This document shows positions 29,866-39,120 of a stretch of 41,093 nucleotides of DNA, piece after piece (the stretch's first letter is position 1; the number at the start of each line of letters is the position of its first letter). The stretch covers positions 1 to 41,093 of the forward strand of contig JANQJY010000019.1 in NCBI GenBank assembly GCA_028281385.1, read 5' to 3'. The stretch comes from Rickettsiales bacterium. GTDB taxonomy: Bacteria > Pseudomonadota > Alphaproteobacteria > Rickettsiales > UBA3002. Position numbers and translations under genes: made by a program. The notes beneath the pieces are model-generated. The model searched no databases and was not told the origin of the DNA. It was given only the letters and a program-made list of their open reading frames with translations.

Positions 29866-31335
29866 TCATGTCCCTTCGTGCAGATCCCTACGCATGGCGC
29901 GCCACAGGCTCCAGCACTGCCACAGCATGACAAACAAATAACAGGCGCCGCCGAGTACGGCAAAGCTTTGGAAAAAGATCGTCGAATGACCAGAACCAAG
30001 CGACCAGGCCGTCACCAACCCAACCATCGCACCCCAGAACAGCCGTTGTCTGACGGGCGGGCGCAGTTCGCCGCGGGTGGTGAACATGCCGAGCACATAG
30101 GTGCCGCTGTCGGCACTGGTGACAAGGAAGATGAACAGTAAAAACAATACGATGCAAGAGGTGATACCGGCCAGAGGCAGGGTTTCCAGCATGGCGAAGG
30201 TGGTGTTTTCCGGCGTCGAGATGACACTGCCAAAGCCGGGCTGTTCGAATATTTCCAGATAAATCGCAGTGCCGCCCAGCGTGGCGAACCATAATGCGGA
30301 AAATAAAGTGGGCACAAAGATAACGGCGAGGATAAACTCGCGCAGGGTGCGGCCATGGCTGATGCGCGCGATGAATACGCCGACGAACGGCCCCCAGGCG
30401 ATCCACCAGAGAAAATAGGTGATGGTCCAGCTTTCGGTCCAGCCGCCGGGATCACTGAAATGGCGGACATTGAAGGAAAGATATAAAAACCGGTCGAGAT
30501 AGTCGCCAATGCCGCTGACAAAGCTTTCCATGATGAATTGCGTCGGGCCGATGCCGAGGATGAACAGCATCAGCACGATGGCTACGGCCAAGTTGATATC
30601 ACTCAGGATTTTGATGCCCTTGCCGATGCCGGTAGAAGCGGAAAACATGTAGCAGGCAAACAGGCACAACAGAATGATCAACCTCAGCACCACCGGATCA
30701 ATGGTGAGATGGAATTGTGTGATCATCCCCTGTGCCACCTGCAAAATACCGTTCGACAGTGACGCGACCAGCCCGAACACCACCGCCAGAATTGCCAGAC
30801 TGTTCACCCCCCATGCCAGTTTGGGGTGCGAAGTAACAGCCTCGCTCGGCAGCATGGCAGTATGGCGGTGAAAGGTGAAGTAAGCAATACTCAGCGCGGC
30901 AACGGCATAAATCGCCCAGGCATGGATGCCCCAGTGGAAATAGCTGATGGCCATGGCACGGCGTGCGGCGCCAGCGCCTTCCGAGACGATATTCACTGCC
31001 GGTGGCGGTGTCATGAAATGCAGCAGCGGTTCGGCAGCACCGTAGAATACCAATCCGGCGCCCATGCCGGCGGCAAACAGCATGGCCAGCCAGGAGATGG
31101 TGCTGAAATCGGGCGTTTCGTCCGGTCCGCCCAGGCGCAAATCGCCATAACGGCTACAGGCGATGACCAGCGCAAAGCCGACAAAAAAACTGCAGACCAG
31201 CAGCACCAGCCAGCCGAAACGATGTTCAAACCATCGAGTCGTTTCAGATAATGCGGTTTCCATTTCGGCAGGAAACAGGGCGCCGAGCATGACAATGGCG
31301 AGAAAGAGGAGATGTCCGGGCTGAAATGTCAGCAT
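29866..31335 (-). CDS. BCCT-family transporter (betaine/carnitine/choline)
   Basis: Sodium- or proton-coupled uptake of quaternary ammonium compounds, in the inner membrane. About 12 hydrophobic segments. Signature blocks are LFAAGMGAGLVFYGAAEPLLH (Gly-rich sodium-site loop), HWGIHAWAIYAV, and the family motif ESWTITYFLWWIAWGPFVG followed by FIARISHGRTLREF. I start at the ATG at 31335 (489 residues); a GTG at 31377 would add 14. The C-terminus is short, without the long regulatory tail of BetP. Substrate not determinable from sequence alone. Confidence 0.92.
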   Translation of the reverse strand: MLTFQPGHLLFLAIVMLGALFPAEMETALSETTRWFEHRFGWLVLLVCSFFVGFALVIACSRYGDLRLGGPDETPDFSTISWLAMLFAAGMGAGLVFYGAAEPLLHFMTPPPAVNIVSEGAGAARRAMAISYFHWGIHAWAIYAVAALSIAYFTFHRHTAMLPSEAVTSHPKLAWGVNSLAILAVVFGLVASLSNGILQVAQGMITQFHLTIDPVVLRLIILLCLFACYMFSASTGIGKGIKILSDINLAVAIVLMLFILGIGPTQFIMESFVSGIGDYLDRFLYLSFNVRHFSDPGGWTESWTITYFLWWIAWGPFVGVFIARISHGRTLREFILAVIFVPTLFSALWFATLGGTAIYLEIFEQPGFGSVISTPENTTFAMLETLPLAGITSCIVLFLLFIFLVTSADSGTYVLGMFTTRGELRPPVRQRLFWGAMVGLVTAWSLGSGHSTIFFQSFAVLGGACYLFVMLWQCWSLWRAMRRDLHEGT

Positions 31336-31413
31336 GAATGAAGAAGTATTATGATGCCTTGTTGCTTGATAAAGCACCGCAGCATAGCGGATGGTTTTAA
31401 AAATGCAAACAAG

Positions 31414-31435
31414 CCCTTAGGAAATCTGCTAAGGG
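31414..31435. terminator. Hairpin overlapping the stop of the 61-residue gene
   Basis: CCCTTAG/CTAAGGG, a 7-base perfect stem with an 8-base loop. On the minus strand it contains the TAG stop at 31431-31429 and is followed by a moderately T-rich stretch. Probable terminator for the small gene. Confidence 0.5.
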
Positions 31436-31614
31436 ACTTTTCTGTGCTGTGTGGTAAACAGCGTATAGTCGCCTGGACCGCCCATGCGTCTGGCAAGAAT
31501 CTCATGAATGGCGTCGTAATCTTCAGACCGACCAAGAATAATATTATTGATATCGTGTATTTCCCAAATCGCTTCCTTGTTACGCCATATGGCAAAGAAA
31601 ACGGCATCGACCAT
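31429..31614 (-). CDS. Hypothetical 61-residue protein
   Basis: A small soluble protein (MVDAVFFAIWRNKEAIWEIH, then ILARRMGGPGDYTLFTTQ) that I do not recognise. AGGAGG six bases before the ATG is one of the best ribosome binding sites in the window, and a hairpin at the stop supports a real, separately expressed gene. It lies alone between ccmH and the BCCT gene, both on the same strand. Confidence 0.6.
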   Translation of the reverse strand: MVDAVFFAIWRNKEAIWEIHDINNIILGRSEDYDAIHEILARRMGGPGDYTLFTTQHRKVP

Positions 31615-31765
31615 TCAGCACCTCCTACGCTGTCTGTTTATGGCCAGCTATTGCATGGCCATTTTACCTTGTCTTAATACTGATTGTAGTGTAGCGGATG
31701 ATAGTTAATTTCTTGTTAACATTTAAGGATATTTTATTAAAATCAGTCAGTTGTTGATAGTTGCT

Positions 31766-32167
31766 TTACCGCTGGCTATCAGCGCCCTTCCGCCGCCACT
31801 GGGTAGCCAAAAACAGAACTCCAAGCACCAGCAGGACCGCCGGACCATACCATAAGGCCAGGGTGTGGGCATCCGTGGGGGGGTGCATCAAGACATCATC
31901 GCCGTAGCGGGCGGCGTAATAGAATAAAATCTCCGCATCGCTTCTACCAAGTGCAATCATCTCGCGGATATGCGTGCGCATCTGCCGTGCCAGCACCGCA
32001 TCGGAGCCGGCAAGCGACTGGCCGTCACATACCACACAACGCAATTCCGTAAACAGGGCCTGTGCACGTTTTTCATTTATGAGATCATCCAGCGGCACGT
32101 CCAGCGCCTGCGCCGGAACAGATAATAACAGGCAAAGTAAACAGACGACGATGAATAACGGATTCAT
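31766..32167 (-). CDS. ccmH: CcmH (CcmL/CycL type), apocytochrome thiol reductase
   Basis: Periplasmic, membrane-anchored protein that reduces the CXXCH thiols of apocytochrome c before haem attachment. It has a signal segment (residues 1-21), the signature LRCVVCDGQSLAGSDA with the redox pair in RCVVC, DAEILFYYAARYGD, and a C-terminal membrane helix. At 133 residues it is the short CcmH without the TPR domain. The start overlaps the ccmG stop (ATGA). Confidence 0.93.
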   Translation of the reverse strand: MNPLFIVVCLLCLLLSVPAQALDVPLDDLINEKRAQALFTELRCVVCDGQSLAGSDAVLARQMRTHIREMIALGRSDAEILFYYAARYGDDVLMHPPTDAHTLALWYGPAVLLVLGVLFLATQWRRKGADSQR

Positions 32168-32706
32168 GGCTGTCTTTTTTTCTTCGGCGGTGCAGACAGG
32201 GCGGCAAGCAGATACTCTTCAATCATCTCTATCGTCATTGCGCCGGAATAATAGGCAAGGATGATGCCGTCCGGTCCGACGATGAAGCTTTCAGGCAAGC
32301 CGCGCATGCCGAGTGAAATACCGGCGCCGCCATTCTCATCTAGTCGAATCTGATCATAGGGGTTACCGTGTTTTTCAAGCCAGGCGTTGGTACGCTCCGG
32401 TTTGTCGTTCCAGGCGATACCAATCAGTGTGATATCATAGGTGGCTTTCAATTGCGCCAGTTCCGGCAGTTCGGCCAAGCAAGGGGCACACCAACTGGCG
32501 AACAGATTATAGATGACGGGGGTATTTTCCGGCAGTGGCGTCTCATCTTCGGATAAAACAGGCAATGCATTGAAACGCGCATAGTCAAATGCTTTGCCTG
32601 CCGCATTCGGCATAATTTTGCCGTCCTTGCTGTAAAGGATAAATAGTAACCCGCCGCATAGCGACAGGAAAAGAAGAAAAGGCAGCAGACGCAGGAAAGA
32701 GGGCAC
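32164..32706 (-). CDS. ccmG: CcmG/DsbE, thiol-disulfide oxidoreductase
   Basis: Membrane-anchored thioredoxin-like protein that passes electrons to CcmH/apocytochrome c. An N-terminal anchor (residues 6-26), the YNLFASWCAPCLAELPEL active site (WCAPC), and GLPESFIVGPDG with the cis-proline region. At 180 residues it has the usual length. It forms a two-gene operon with ccmH, 22 kb from ccmDEF. Confidence 0.93.
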   Translation of the reverse strand: MPSFLRLLPFLLFLSLCGGLLFILYSKDGKIMPNAAGKAFDYARFNALPVLSEDETPLPENTPVIYNLFASWCAPCLAELPELAQLKATYDITLIGIAWNDKPERTNAWLEKHGNPYDQIRLDENGGAGISLGMRGLPESFIVGPDGIILAYYSGAMTIEMIEEYLLAALSAPPKKKRQP

Positions 32707-32876
32707 GAGTGTTATTATTTCGAAGTAGTTTAGCGTTTTCAGTCAATCATGGTTATCTTTTCGTTGTGCCCTATAGTAGATTGCCCGAATGCATCAGGCA
32801 ATGATAAATAGTAGTTGTTTTACTTAGGTTCAAATCCTGCTGGATTTTGCCCCGAGGATGACGTTTATTGGCAGCC

Positions 32877-33800
32877 ATGACCAAGATTACCATCGCCACC
32901 CGCAGCAGCAAACTTGCCATCGCCCAGGCGGAAATGATCCGTCACGCCTTAATGACGGCCGATCCAGCCTTGTCTGCAGACGATGTCATCCTGCTGCCAA
33001 TGACCACTTCCGGCGACCGCCAGCTCGATAAGGATATCAGCCAGTGGGGTTATAAAGGACTGTTCACCAAGGAAATCGACGAAGCCCTGCTCGACGGCCG
33101 CGCCCAAATCGCCATGCATTCGATGAAAGATGTGCCGAGCGAACTGCCAGGCGACATTATAATCGGCGGCATGTTACCGCGTGACGACGCACGTGATGCC
33201 TTTGTCTCCACCCGTTACGGATCGCTGGAAGACATGCCCCCGGGGAGAACACTCGGCACCTCGTCGGTGCGCCGCGCCGCCATGATCAGCCACCACCGTC
33301 CGGATCTAACGATCATCCCCTTTCGTGGCAATGTGAACAGCCGGGTGCAAAAACTGGAAGATGGCGTTGCCGATGCGACACTGCTCGCTGTCGCCGGACT
33401 AAAGCGATTACAAATGGAAATGCATATCACACAGATACTGTCCATCGACCGTTTTCTCCCCGCCATCGCCCAGGGCGCCATCGGCATGCAATGTCTGAAA
33501 CAGGATGACGAGATACGCGAACGGCTGGCGGCCATTTCCCACCCTGATACCGTCACCTGTGTCACGGCCGAACGTGCCTTGCTGGCCACGCTTGACGGTT
33601 CCTGCAAAACCCCGATCGCCGGCCATGCGACACTGGACGGTGATACCCTCACCCTCACCGGATGCGTTTTCGCCCCTGACGGCAGCGGCATGGAATCGAT
33701 CAGCGACCACGCACCAGCCGGCGATGCCGAAGCGCTCGGCAACAGGGTGGGTAACACATTGCTCGACAGGGTGCCGGATGCATGGCTGAAAGAACAGTAA
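32877..33800 (+). CDS. hemC: HemC, porphobilinogen deaminase
   Basis: Polymerises four porphobilinogens into hydroxymethylbilane for haem synthesis. It shows MTKITIATRSSKLAIAQAE, the DKDISQWGYKGLFTKEID region, HSMKDVPSELP, GTSSVRRAA, and the dipyrromethane-cofactor cysteine in LDGSCKTPIAGHA. The ATG at 32877 gives 307 residues; a TTG at 32868, nearer to a GAGG, is an alternative start. Followed by hemD with TAATG overlap. Confidence 0.97.
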   Translation: MTKITIATRSSKLAIAQAEMIRHALMTADPALSADDVILLPMTTSGDRQLDKDISQWGYKGLFTKEIDEALLDGRAQIAMHSMKDVPSELPGDIIIGGMLPRDDARDAFVSTRYGSLEDMPPGRTLGTSSVRRAAMISHHRPDLTIIPFRGNVNSRVQKLEDGVADATLLAVAGLKRLQMEMHITQILSIDRFLPAIAQGAIGMQCLKQDDEIRERLAAISHPDTVTCVTAERALLATLDGSCKTPIAGHATLDGDTLTLTGCVFAPDGSGMESISDHAPAGDAEALGNRVGNTLLDRVPDAWLKEQ

Positions 33801-34480
33801 TGGGGATCTTACTGCTCACCCGCCCGCAAGCGCAGAGCGAGGCGTTTGCTACATTACTGGCGGAAGACAGTATCGACTCCGTTATCTGTCCGATGCTGAC
33901 TATCCATCCCAGAGACATCGCCCCTCCCGAAGAGATACCGCAGGCAATGCTCATCACCAGCGCCAATGCGCTTCCCGCGCTGGCACAATTATCCTTGACC
34001 GTTCCACTCCTGTGCGTCGGCGAACAGACCGCTGCACAGGCACACTCACATCATCCGCAGACCGTCTGCACCGGAGAGATGGTTGACGAGTTGATCGCCT
34101 GGATTACGCAACACCTTGTGCCTGATGACGGGCCATTGCTCTATCTTTCGGGCAGCCACATCACCCGCGACCTGCAAGCCGCACTCCCTGATTTCACGGT
34201 CCACCGCCTCGTCTGTTACGATGCTATCGCTGCCGAACAGATCGATCCGGCCATATTGGAGGATATCAGCGCCGTGTGTTTTTTCTCCTCACGCACAGCA
34301 GAGATTTTTCAGTCACTTCCTACCGTTACGCCAGAGCTAACTCGCTCTCTTACCGCCTTGTGTTTAAGCGAGCAGATTGCCGCAGTATTACAGGCAAACA
34401 ACTGGCGCGCCATCTATCACAGTGACCGCCCCACCGCTGAAAGCATGCGGGGATTGATAGGTCAGTATCACCAATACTAA
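33800..34480 (+). CDS. hemD: HemD, uroporphyrinogen-III synthase
   Basis: Closes hydroxymethylbilane to uroporphyrinogen III with inversion of ring D. About 226 residues of two alternating alpha/beta domains: LLLTRPQAQSEAFATLL at the start, LITSANALPAL, LLYLSGSHITRDLQ and VCFFSSRTAEIF. The family is poorly conserved, so position after hemC is important support. I use the ATG that shares its A with the hemC TAA (TAATG); an in-frame ATG at 33782 also exists. Confidence 0.9.
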   Translation: MGILLLTRPQAQSEAFATLLAEDSIDSVICPMLTIHPRDIAPPEEIPQAMLITSANALPALAQLSLTVPLLCVGEQTAAQAHSHHPQTVCTGEMVDELIAWITQHLVPDDGPLLYLSGSHITRDLQAALPDFTVHRLVCYDAIAAEQIDPAILEDISAVCFFSSRTAEIFQSLPTVTPELTRSLTALCLSEQIAAVLQANNWRAIYHSDRPTAESMRGLIGQYHQY

Positions 34481-34548
34481 AAAACCAGGTGCAATCTGCG
34501 TATGGCTTGCTATAAAACACGTCTGAGCATCATGCAGCAGTGGATATC

Positions 34549-35727
34549 ATGACAGACACAACCGATCATTCCGACGCCGATCAGCCCGCTCCCAAAGAGG
34601 CCAATGACAACCTGCCGCCCGAGCGGGATAAGGAACAACAAGCGCTGCAACGCAATAATTATCTTATTAAGCTGTTGCTGCTGGTATTTTTCTGTCAGAT
34701 AGGCGTCGTCGGCTATTTTGCCTGGGAAATGCAACAGCTATCAGACGTAGGCGACCATCCCATTACCGCCAATATCAACGCCCTGGCGGAGCTGCACGCC
34801 GAAGTCTCAGCCAGCCTTAAAGCCATGGAGGATTATATCGCCTTCATCGAGCGCAAACAGGGCGATATCGAAGCACAAATTTTTGAAGCCGGAGAGGCAA
34901 AGATCGCCGAACTCCGGCGTGAACATTCGTCCGGCGCGCATGAAGAAGCGCTGGAGGAACTGTATACCGCCGCTGACGATCTGGAAGTGATGATGGAGGA
35001 TTTGACGTCGCGTATCGATGCATTAGAAGCGCGCCCTGTTATCGTCGAAACACCGCCACCACCACCCGCGCCGGCAATCGACAATACGGCATTGGACGCG
35101 TTGAAACAACAGATGGACAGGCTGGAAACTTCCATCCATCAGGGCAGCCAGTCACACATGGCCGAAACGCTGTATATACGCCGTGCGACAGCTTTTTCCC
35201 TAGTATCGCAGCGCGTTCTGTCCGGCAACGCCTATCATGAGCCCCTTGCCTACTTCCTGTCGATTTACGGTGAGGAACCGCCAGTGTTTAACAGCTGGGT
35301 CGAGATACTGGCCAACTATGAGGAAGATGGTGTGCCTACTCCGGCCTCGCTGCATGCATCTTTTACCCGCCTGACAAATGAAGTGATGTTCGAGCTGGCA
35401 CAGCAGCCGGCAGAGGAAGATTCGGTATGGGGGCAAGTCAAAGGCAGTCTGTCGCAACTGATCGTGGTACAGAAAACCGGTGGCGATCCTGAAGACGACA
35501 GCCCGATGGACAGAATTGCCCGCGCCGAGGCCGCACTGGCCAATGGTGACGTGGAAGAAGCCATCTATGAACTCGACGAACTGCCTGAAGCGCAACACGC
35601 ACTCTTTCATGACTGGATCGCCGAAGCAGAACACTATCTCGCAGCACAGGAAGCGCTGAATAAAATACAGTCTCATTTCGACAAACAGCTGGCTGCGCTT
35701 GCCGCCTCTTCTCATGAGGATAAGTAA
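34549..35727 (+). CDS. Mitofilin-like inner-membrane protein
   Basis: A Pro/Glu-rich N-terminus, one membrane helix (about residues 38-58, YLIKLLLLVFFCQIGVVGYF), a long coiled coil (about 80-165), a proline-rich hinge (PPPPPAP), and a C-terminal helical domain with DEDSVWGQVKGSL-like wording (VWGQVKGSLSQLI). This is the layout of alphaproteobacterial mitofilin/Mic60-like proteins, usually encoded between hemD and hemY as here. Mic60 proteins bend membranes. The ATG at 34549 is used; a GTG at 34540 is also in frame. Confidence 0.85.
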   Translation: MTDTTDHSDADQPAPKEANDNLPPERDKEQQALQRNNYLIKLLLLVFFCQIGVVGYFAWEMQQLSDVGDHPITANINALAELHAEVSASLKAMEDYIAFIERKQGDIEAQIFEAGEAKIAELRREHSSGAHEEALEELYTAADDLEVMMEDLTSRIDALEARPVIVETPPPPPAPAIDNTALDALKQQMDRLETSIHQGSQSHMAETLYIRRATAFSLVSQRVLSGNAYHEPLAYFLSIYGEEPPVFNSWVEILANYEEDGVPTPASLHASFTRLTNEVMFELAQQPAEEDSVWGQVKGSLSQLIVVQKTGGDPEDDSPMDRIARAEAALANGDVEEAIYELDELPEAQHALFHDWIAEAEHYLAAQEALNKIQSHFDKQLAALAASSHEDK

Positions 35728-35733
35728 GCGGCC

Positions 35734-37038
35734 ATGCTGCGCGTTCTGTTTTACCTCGCCTGTCTGACCGCTCTGGGCTATGGCGCGCTGTGGCTGGCTG
35801 AGCATCCCGGCCGTGTCACCATCGACTGGATGGATTATCGCATCACCACGCTGCTGTCGGTACTGGTGTTTGTCGTGCTCGGGCTGATCACTCTGTTCAT
35901 CGCCATCTCGCTGCTTATCCGCGAAATCATCACCGCCCCGCGCCGCGCCCGCATGCGCCGCGCGCTCCGGCAAAAGGATGACGGCCTGCTCGCCCTAACG
36001 CACAGCTTGTCCGCCCTCGCATTGGGTGATCATTCGGTCGCAGAAAAACAGCTGACACGCGCGAAACGGTATCTGCAGGATGCGCCGGTTACCCTGCTGC
36101 TCTCGGCCCAGATCGCACGCATTAAAGGCCAAGGCAACGAAATCACCTTCAGCGCCATGCTCGACAGTCCGGAGACGCGCGCCGTGGGCCTGCGCGGAAT
36201 GATCGAACAGGCGATGAAAAACAAACATTATGACCAGGCAGCAGACCATGCGCGCGAGGCTTATCAGCTGCGCCCGAAAGACCGCTGGTTAACGCTGATT
36301 CTACTGGATCTGCATTGCCGCCGTCAGCGCTGGGCCGATGCGCTCGAGATCGTTAAAAACGGAGCGCGTTACAGTCTGTTTGATCACGATACCGCCAAAC
36401 GCTATGACGGGCTAATCCATTACGAGCGCGCCAGACATGCATTAAGCAAAGATGAGGAAGATACCGCCATAGCGCTACTGATCCTGTCGCGCAAAGCCTG
36501 GCCGGAATTCATGCCCAGCGCCAATCTGCTGGTCCAGCTTTACGCCAAGCATGATGAACGCGCACTCACCGGCAGACAGCTGCAACGCATCTGGCAGGAT
36601 GCACCGAATCCCATCATTGTCGATACCCTGTTGGAACGCCTGTCGGATCTGTCTGCGGCAAAGCTGGTGAAACAGATCGAAAAGCTGGTGGAAGCGAATA
36701 GGGATCACCCCGAAAGCCAGATGGCGCTGGCGCGTGCCGCCATTCAGACCAGCCAGTGGGACATTGCGCGCAATCATTTGAAAGCGGCGCTCAGCAGGCG
36801 CGAATCAGCACGGATTTACCAGCTCTTCGCCGAAATCGAAACACAGGAACTCGGCGATGAAGCCGCTGCGGGCGAGTGGCTGCGCCGCGCAGTGGAAGCA
36901 CCAAAAGAACCCGAATGGGTGTGCAGCGTCTGTGGACACCACACGGATGACTGGAACATGCATTGCACGTCCTGCCAAAGTTTTGACAGCTATATCTGGG
37001 ATACGCCGGAGCGTAAAACGGAACTATTGGCGAGTTAA
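35734..37038 (+). CDS. hemY: HemY-like TPR membrane protein
   Basis: Two N-terminal membrane helices (LRVLFYLACLTALGYGALW and LLSVLVFVVLGLITLFIAI) followed by TPR repeats (for example KNKHYDQAADHAREAYQL). The C-terminus holds a rubredoxin-like zinc ribbon, CSVCGHHTDDWNMHCTSC, with two CxxC pairs, as in LapB-type proteins. HemY of this kind sits in hem operons, but its role (tetrapyrrole channelling or envelope function) is not settled. It follows the mitofilin-like gene by 6 bases. Its end overlaps the convergent gene by 4 bases. Confidence 0.9.
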   Translation: MLRVLFYLACLTALGYGALWLAEHPGRVTIDWMDYRITTLLSVLVFVVLGLITLFIAISLLIREIITAPRRARMRRALRQKDDGLLALTHSLSALALGDHSVAEKQLTRAKRYLQDAPVTLLLSAQIARIKGQGNEITFSAMLDSPETRAVGLRGMIEQAMKNKHYDQAADHAREAYQLRPKDRWLTLILLDLHCRRQRWADALEIVKNGARYSLFDHDTAKRYDGLIHYERARHALSKDEEDTAIALLILSRKAWPEFMPSANLLVQLYAKHDERALTGRQLQRIWQDAPNPIIVDTLLERLSDLSAAKLVKQIEKLVEANRDHPESQMALARAAIQTSQWDIARNHLKAALSRRESARIYQLFAEIETQELGDEAAAGEWLRRAVEAPKEPEWVCSVCGHHTDDWNMHCTSCQSFDSYIWDTPERKTELLAS

Positions 37039-37445
37039 TATTTTATCATCAACGATCTGGGTTCACCCGCTTCATCGTTTTCAGAGACCTCGATTCTCTG
37101 ATCCGCCGGCAGTGCATGCGACATCTCCGCTATACCCACCGGTTCTGTCGGTGCAGCCGTGGCATAATGATGCGCTGTTCCCTGATATCCCACCAGACGG
37201 TTGGTCAGATGCGGCTGTGGATGCTCATAACAGATGATATCAGAATAGGCATCATAACAGAAACGCTGCTGCGGCAGGCGCGGATCATCCGCCTTGGGGG
37301 TATAGGCTACCCAGTCGCGCATTGCGTCAGAGGTTTTGATAATACTGCCCTTTGCGCTGTTCTGCAGTCGCCAGCTCGCTTCCTGTATTTTGGTACAGGC
37401 ACTGGTGACTAACAGTATGGAAAGAAACATGGTTGCGGATCGCAT
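37035..37445 (-). CDS. Hypothetical lipoprotein-like protein, 136 residues
   Basis: The N-terminus MRSATMFLSILLVTSAC resembles a lipoprotein signal with Cys17, though TSA before the cysteine is a weak lipobox. The middle has AMRDWVAYTPKADDPRLP and a cysteine pair region (RFCYDAYSDIICYEHPQ). It resembles small conserved alphaproteobacterial envelope lipoproteins, but I cannot name a family. Convergent with hemY, overlapping by 4 bases. Confidence 0.65.
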   Translation of the reverse strand: MRSATMFLSILLVTSACTKIQEASWRLQNSAKGSIIKTSDAMRDWVAYTPKADDPRLPQQRFCYDAYSDIICYEHPQPHLTNRLVGYQGTAHHYATAAPTEPVGIAEMSHALPADQRIEVSENDEAGEPRSLMIKY

Positions 37446-37468
37446 AGACCTACTCCTTCATTTGACCT

Positions 37469-37515
37469 CGTCATTCCGGACAAGCGACCCATGATTGGTC
37501 GCGCGATCCGGAATC
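37469..37515. repeat. GTCATTCCGG palindrome, second close copy
   Basis: Same outer arms as 5020-5062 (CGTCATTCCGGACAAG and CGATCCGGAATCT) but with the inner stem GCGACC/GGTCGC in place of GTGATC/GATCAC. A further GTCGGGAATGAC piece follows at about 37544-37556. Confidence 0.85.
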
Positions 37516-37569
37516 TTTTTACTTTGCATTTCTACCTCCTAACGTCGGGAATGACATTATTATGGATAT

Positions 37570-38442
37570 TTATTTGCACGTTTCGTGCCATATCGCCCGC
37601 AGCCCCGCCCGATAGTCGGGATAACGCAGTTGACCACCTGTAAGCAATTTTATTTTCTCATTTTTAATGCGCCGGTTGGCGGCATAGAAACTGCGCATCA
37701 TCTCCGACATCTCCGCCGTCTCGAACGTTTCGGTGACAGGCGGCGTCATACCCGTCAATTCACAAGCAAAGTCAATTAGTTCATGGGACGGAGCCGGTTG
37801 GTCATCCGCCAGATTATAGATATCTCCCGCCCGTGACTGCTGCATGGACGCCATGGCTACTCCTGCAATATCTTCCACATGAATCCGCGAGAAATAATGA
37901 CCTTCCCTGACAATGCGACGGGCCGTGCCTGCCCGCAACCGGTCCAGCACCGAGCGACCCGGTCCATAAATGCCGCTTAAGCGGAAAATATGTCCTGCTA
38001 TACCAACATCACCCCATATTTCCTGCCATGCGTCTTCTGCCTTCAGACGGACCTCTCCACGGGTGTCTATCGGGCTGGGTGGTGTGGTTTCATCAACCCA
38101 GCCGCCACCATGATCGCCATACACTGACGTTGCCGAAAGATATCCCACCCATGCCAGCCGGTCTGAGATGGTCTTTCTTACCATCTGCCGTGCCACCTCA
38201 TCAACTTCCCCCGGCGGCAGGCTGACAAGCAGATGCGTCGCCTGTGACAATGCCTCCTGTATCTCTTGATGTGCTTCGCCTTCCCAGAGATGCGCCATAA
38301 CGCCATAGCGTTGCAACCGCGCCGCTTTCGCCGCATCACGCGTGGTGCCATGCACAGTCCATCCCTCGGCAATCAGCCCGCGTGTTAGATATTCCGCGCT
38401 ATAGCCCAGTCCGAAAATGAAAAGCGTCTGTTGCCTGCTCAT
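37570..38442 (-). CDS. NAD(P)-binding SDR/epimerase-type protein (YeeZ-like)
   Basis: An extended-SDR Rossmann protein: FIFGLGYSAEYLTRGL (GxGxxG), HLLVSLPPGEVD, VGYLSATSVYGDHGGGWVDE with the YGD segment, FRLSGIYGPGRSVLD, and a C-terminal RRIKNEKI. This matches the YeeZ-like group of SDR proteins, whose substrate is unknown. The ATG at 38442 places the Rossmann motif at the N-terminus; the longer frame to 38478 does not. Divergent from the TPR gene, with 23 bases between the starts. Confidence 0.85.
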   Translation of the reverse strand: MSRQQTLFIFGLGYSAEYLTRGLIAEGWTVHGTTRDAAKAARLQRYGVMAHLWEGEAHQEIQEALSQATHLLVSLPPGEVDEVARQMVRKTISDRLAWVGYLSATSVYGDHGGGWVDETTPPSPIDTRGEVRLKAEDAWQEIWGDVGIAGHIFRLSGIYGPGRSVLDRLRAGTARRIVREGHYFSRIHVEDIAGVAMASMQQSRAGDIYNLADDQPAPSHELIDFACELTGMTPPVTETFETAEMSEMMRSFYAANRRIKNEKIKLLTGGQLRYPDYRAGLRAIWHETCK

Positions 38443-38465
38443 GACGCCTGTTATACAAATGTGCC

Positions 38466-39119
38466 ATGCGCTATGCAATCTTCACACTCATCATTCTGCT
38501 GTTTCCCGCCGTTACCACAGCGATGGACAGTTCGGACATTTATGCGGAATGTACCAAACTCACACGTGAACGCCCAAAACTGGCACTGGTGATGGCCAGG
38601 GAATGGATTCAGCGTGAGAACGTACCCTCGGCCTATCACTGCAAGGCAATCGCCGAATTCGCGCTGGAGAAATTTCCCGAATCCGCCAAAACGCTTGAAC
38701 TGCTAAGCGAACGGTTGCCGGACGATCAGCTGACACTGCGAGCCAATGTACTGGAACAGGCCGCACGCGCCTGGGATTTGGATAATAACCGTGCCCGCGC
38801 GATCATCGTCATCACCAAAGCGATCAAACGCACTGCCAATGCCGGGCTGAAAGACCGCGTGATCGGCAAACTCGCCGCCAATCTGCTGCTCTATCGCAGC
38901 GATCTGTATCTGCGCGGCGGCCGGGCGATGTATGCATTGCAGGATCTGGATCAGGGACTAATGCTGTCGCAGCATGATGAGCAGCTATTGATTGCACGCA
39001 GCAAATTATTCATCGACCTGCAGGAATATGACCTCGCCAAACAGGATTTGAACCTGATCATTAATCGCAAACCCGGCCACAAGGAAGCCAACCGCCTGCT
39101 GAATTCGATTGATGATTAA
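38466..39119 (+). CDS. Secreted TPR-repeat protein
   Basis: A signal peptide (MRYAIFTLIILLFPAVTTA, cleavage expected near residue 20) and then about five helix pairs with TPR spacing (for example RARAIIVITKAIKRT, MYALQDLDQGLMLS, EYDLAKQDLNLIINRKPGH). 217 residues, periplasmic or outer-membrane associated. TPR proteins mediate protein contacts; the partner is not visible. It ends just before the convergent gatB stop. Confidence 0.75.
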   Translation: MRYAIFTLIILLFPAVTTAMDSSDIYAECTKLTRERPKLALVMAREWIQRENVPSAYHCKAIAEFALEKFPESAKTLELLSERLPDDQLTLRANVLEQAARAWDLDNNRARAIIVITKAIKRTANAGLKDRVIGKLAANLLLYRSDLYLRGGRAMYALQDLDQGLMLSQHDEQLLIARSKLFIDLQEYDLAKQDLNLIINRKPGHKEANRLLNSIDD

Positions 39120-39120
39120 G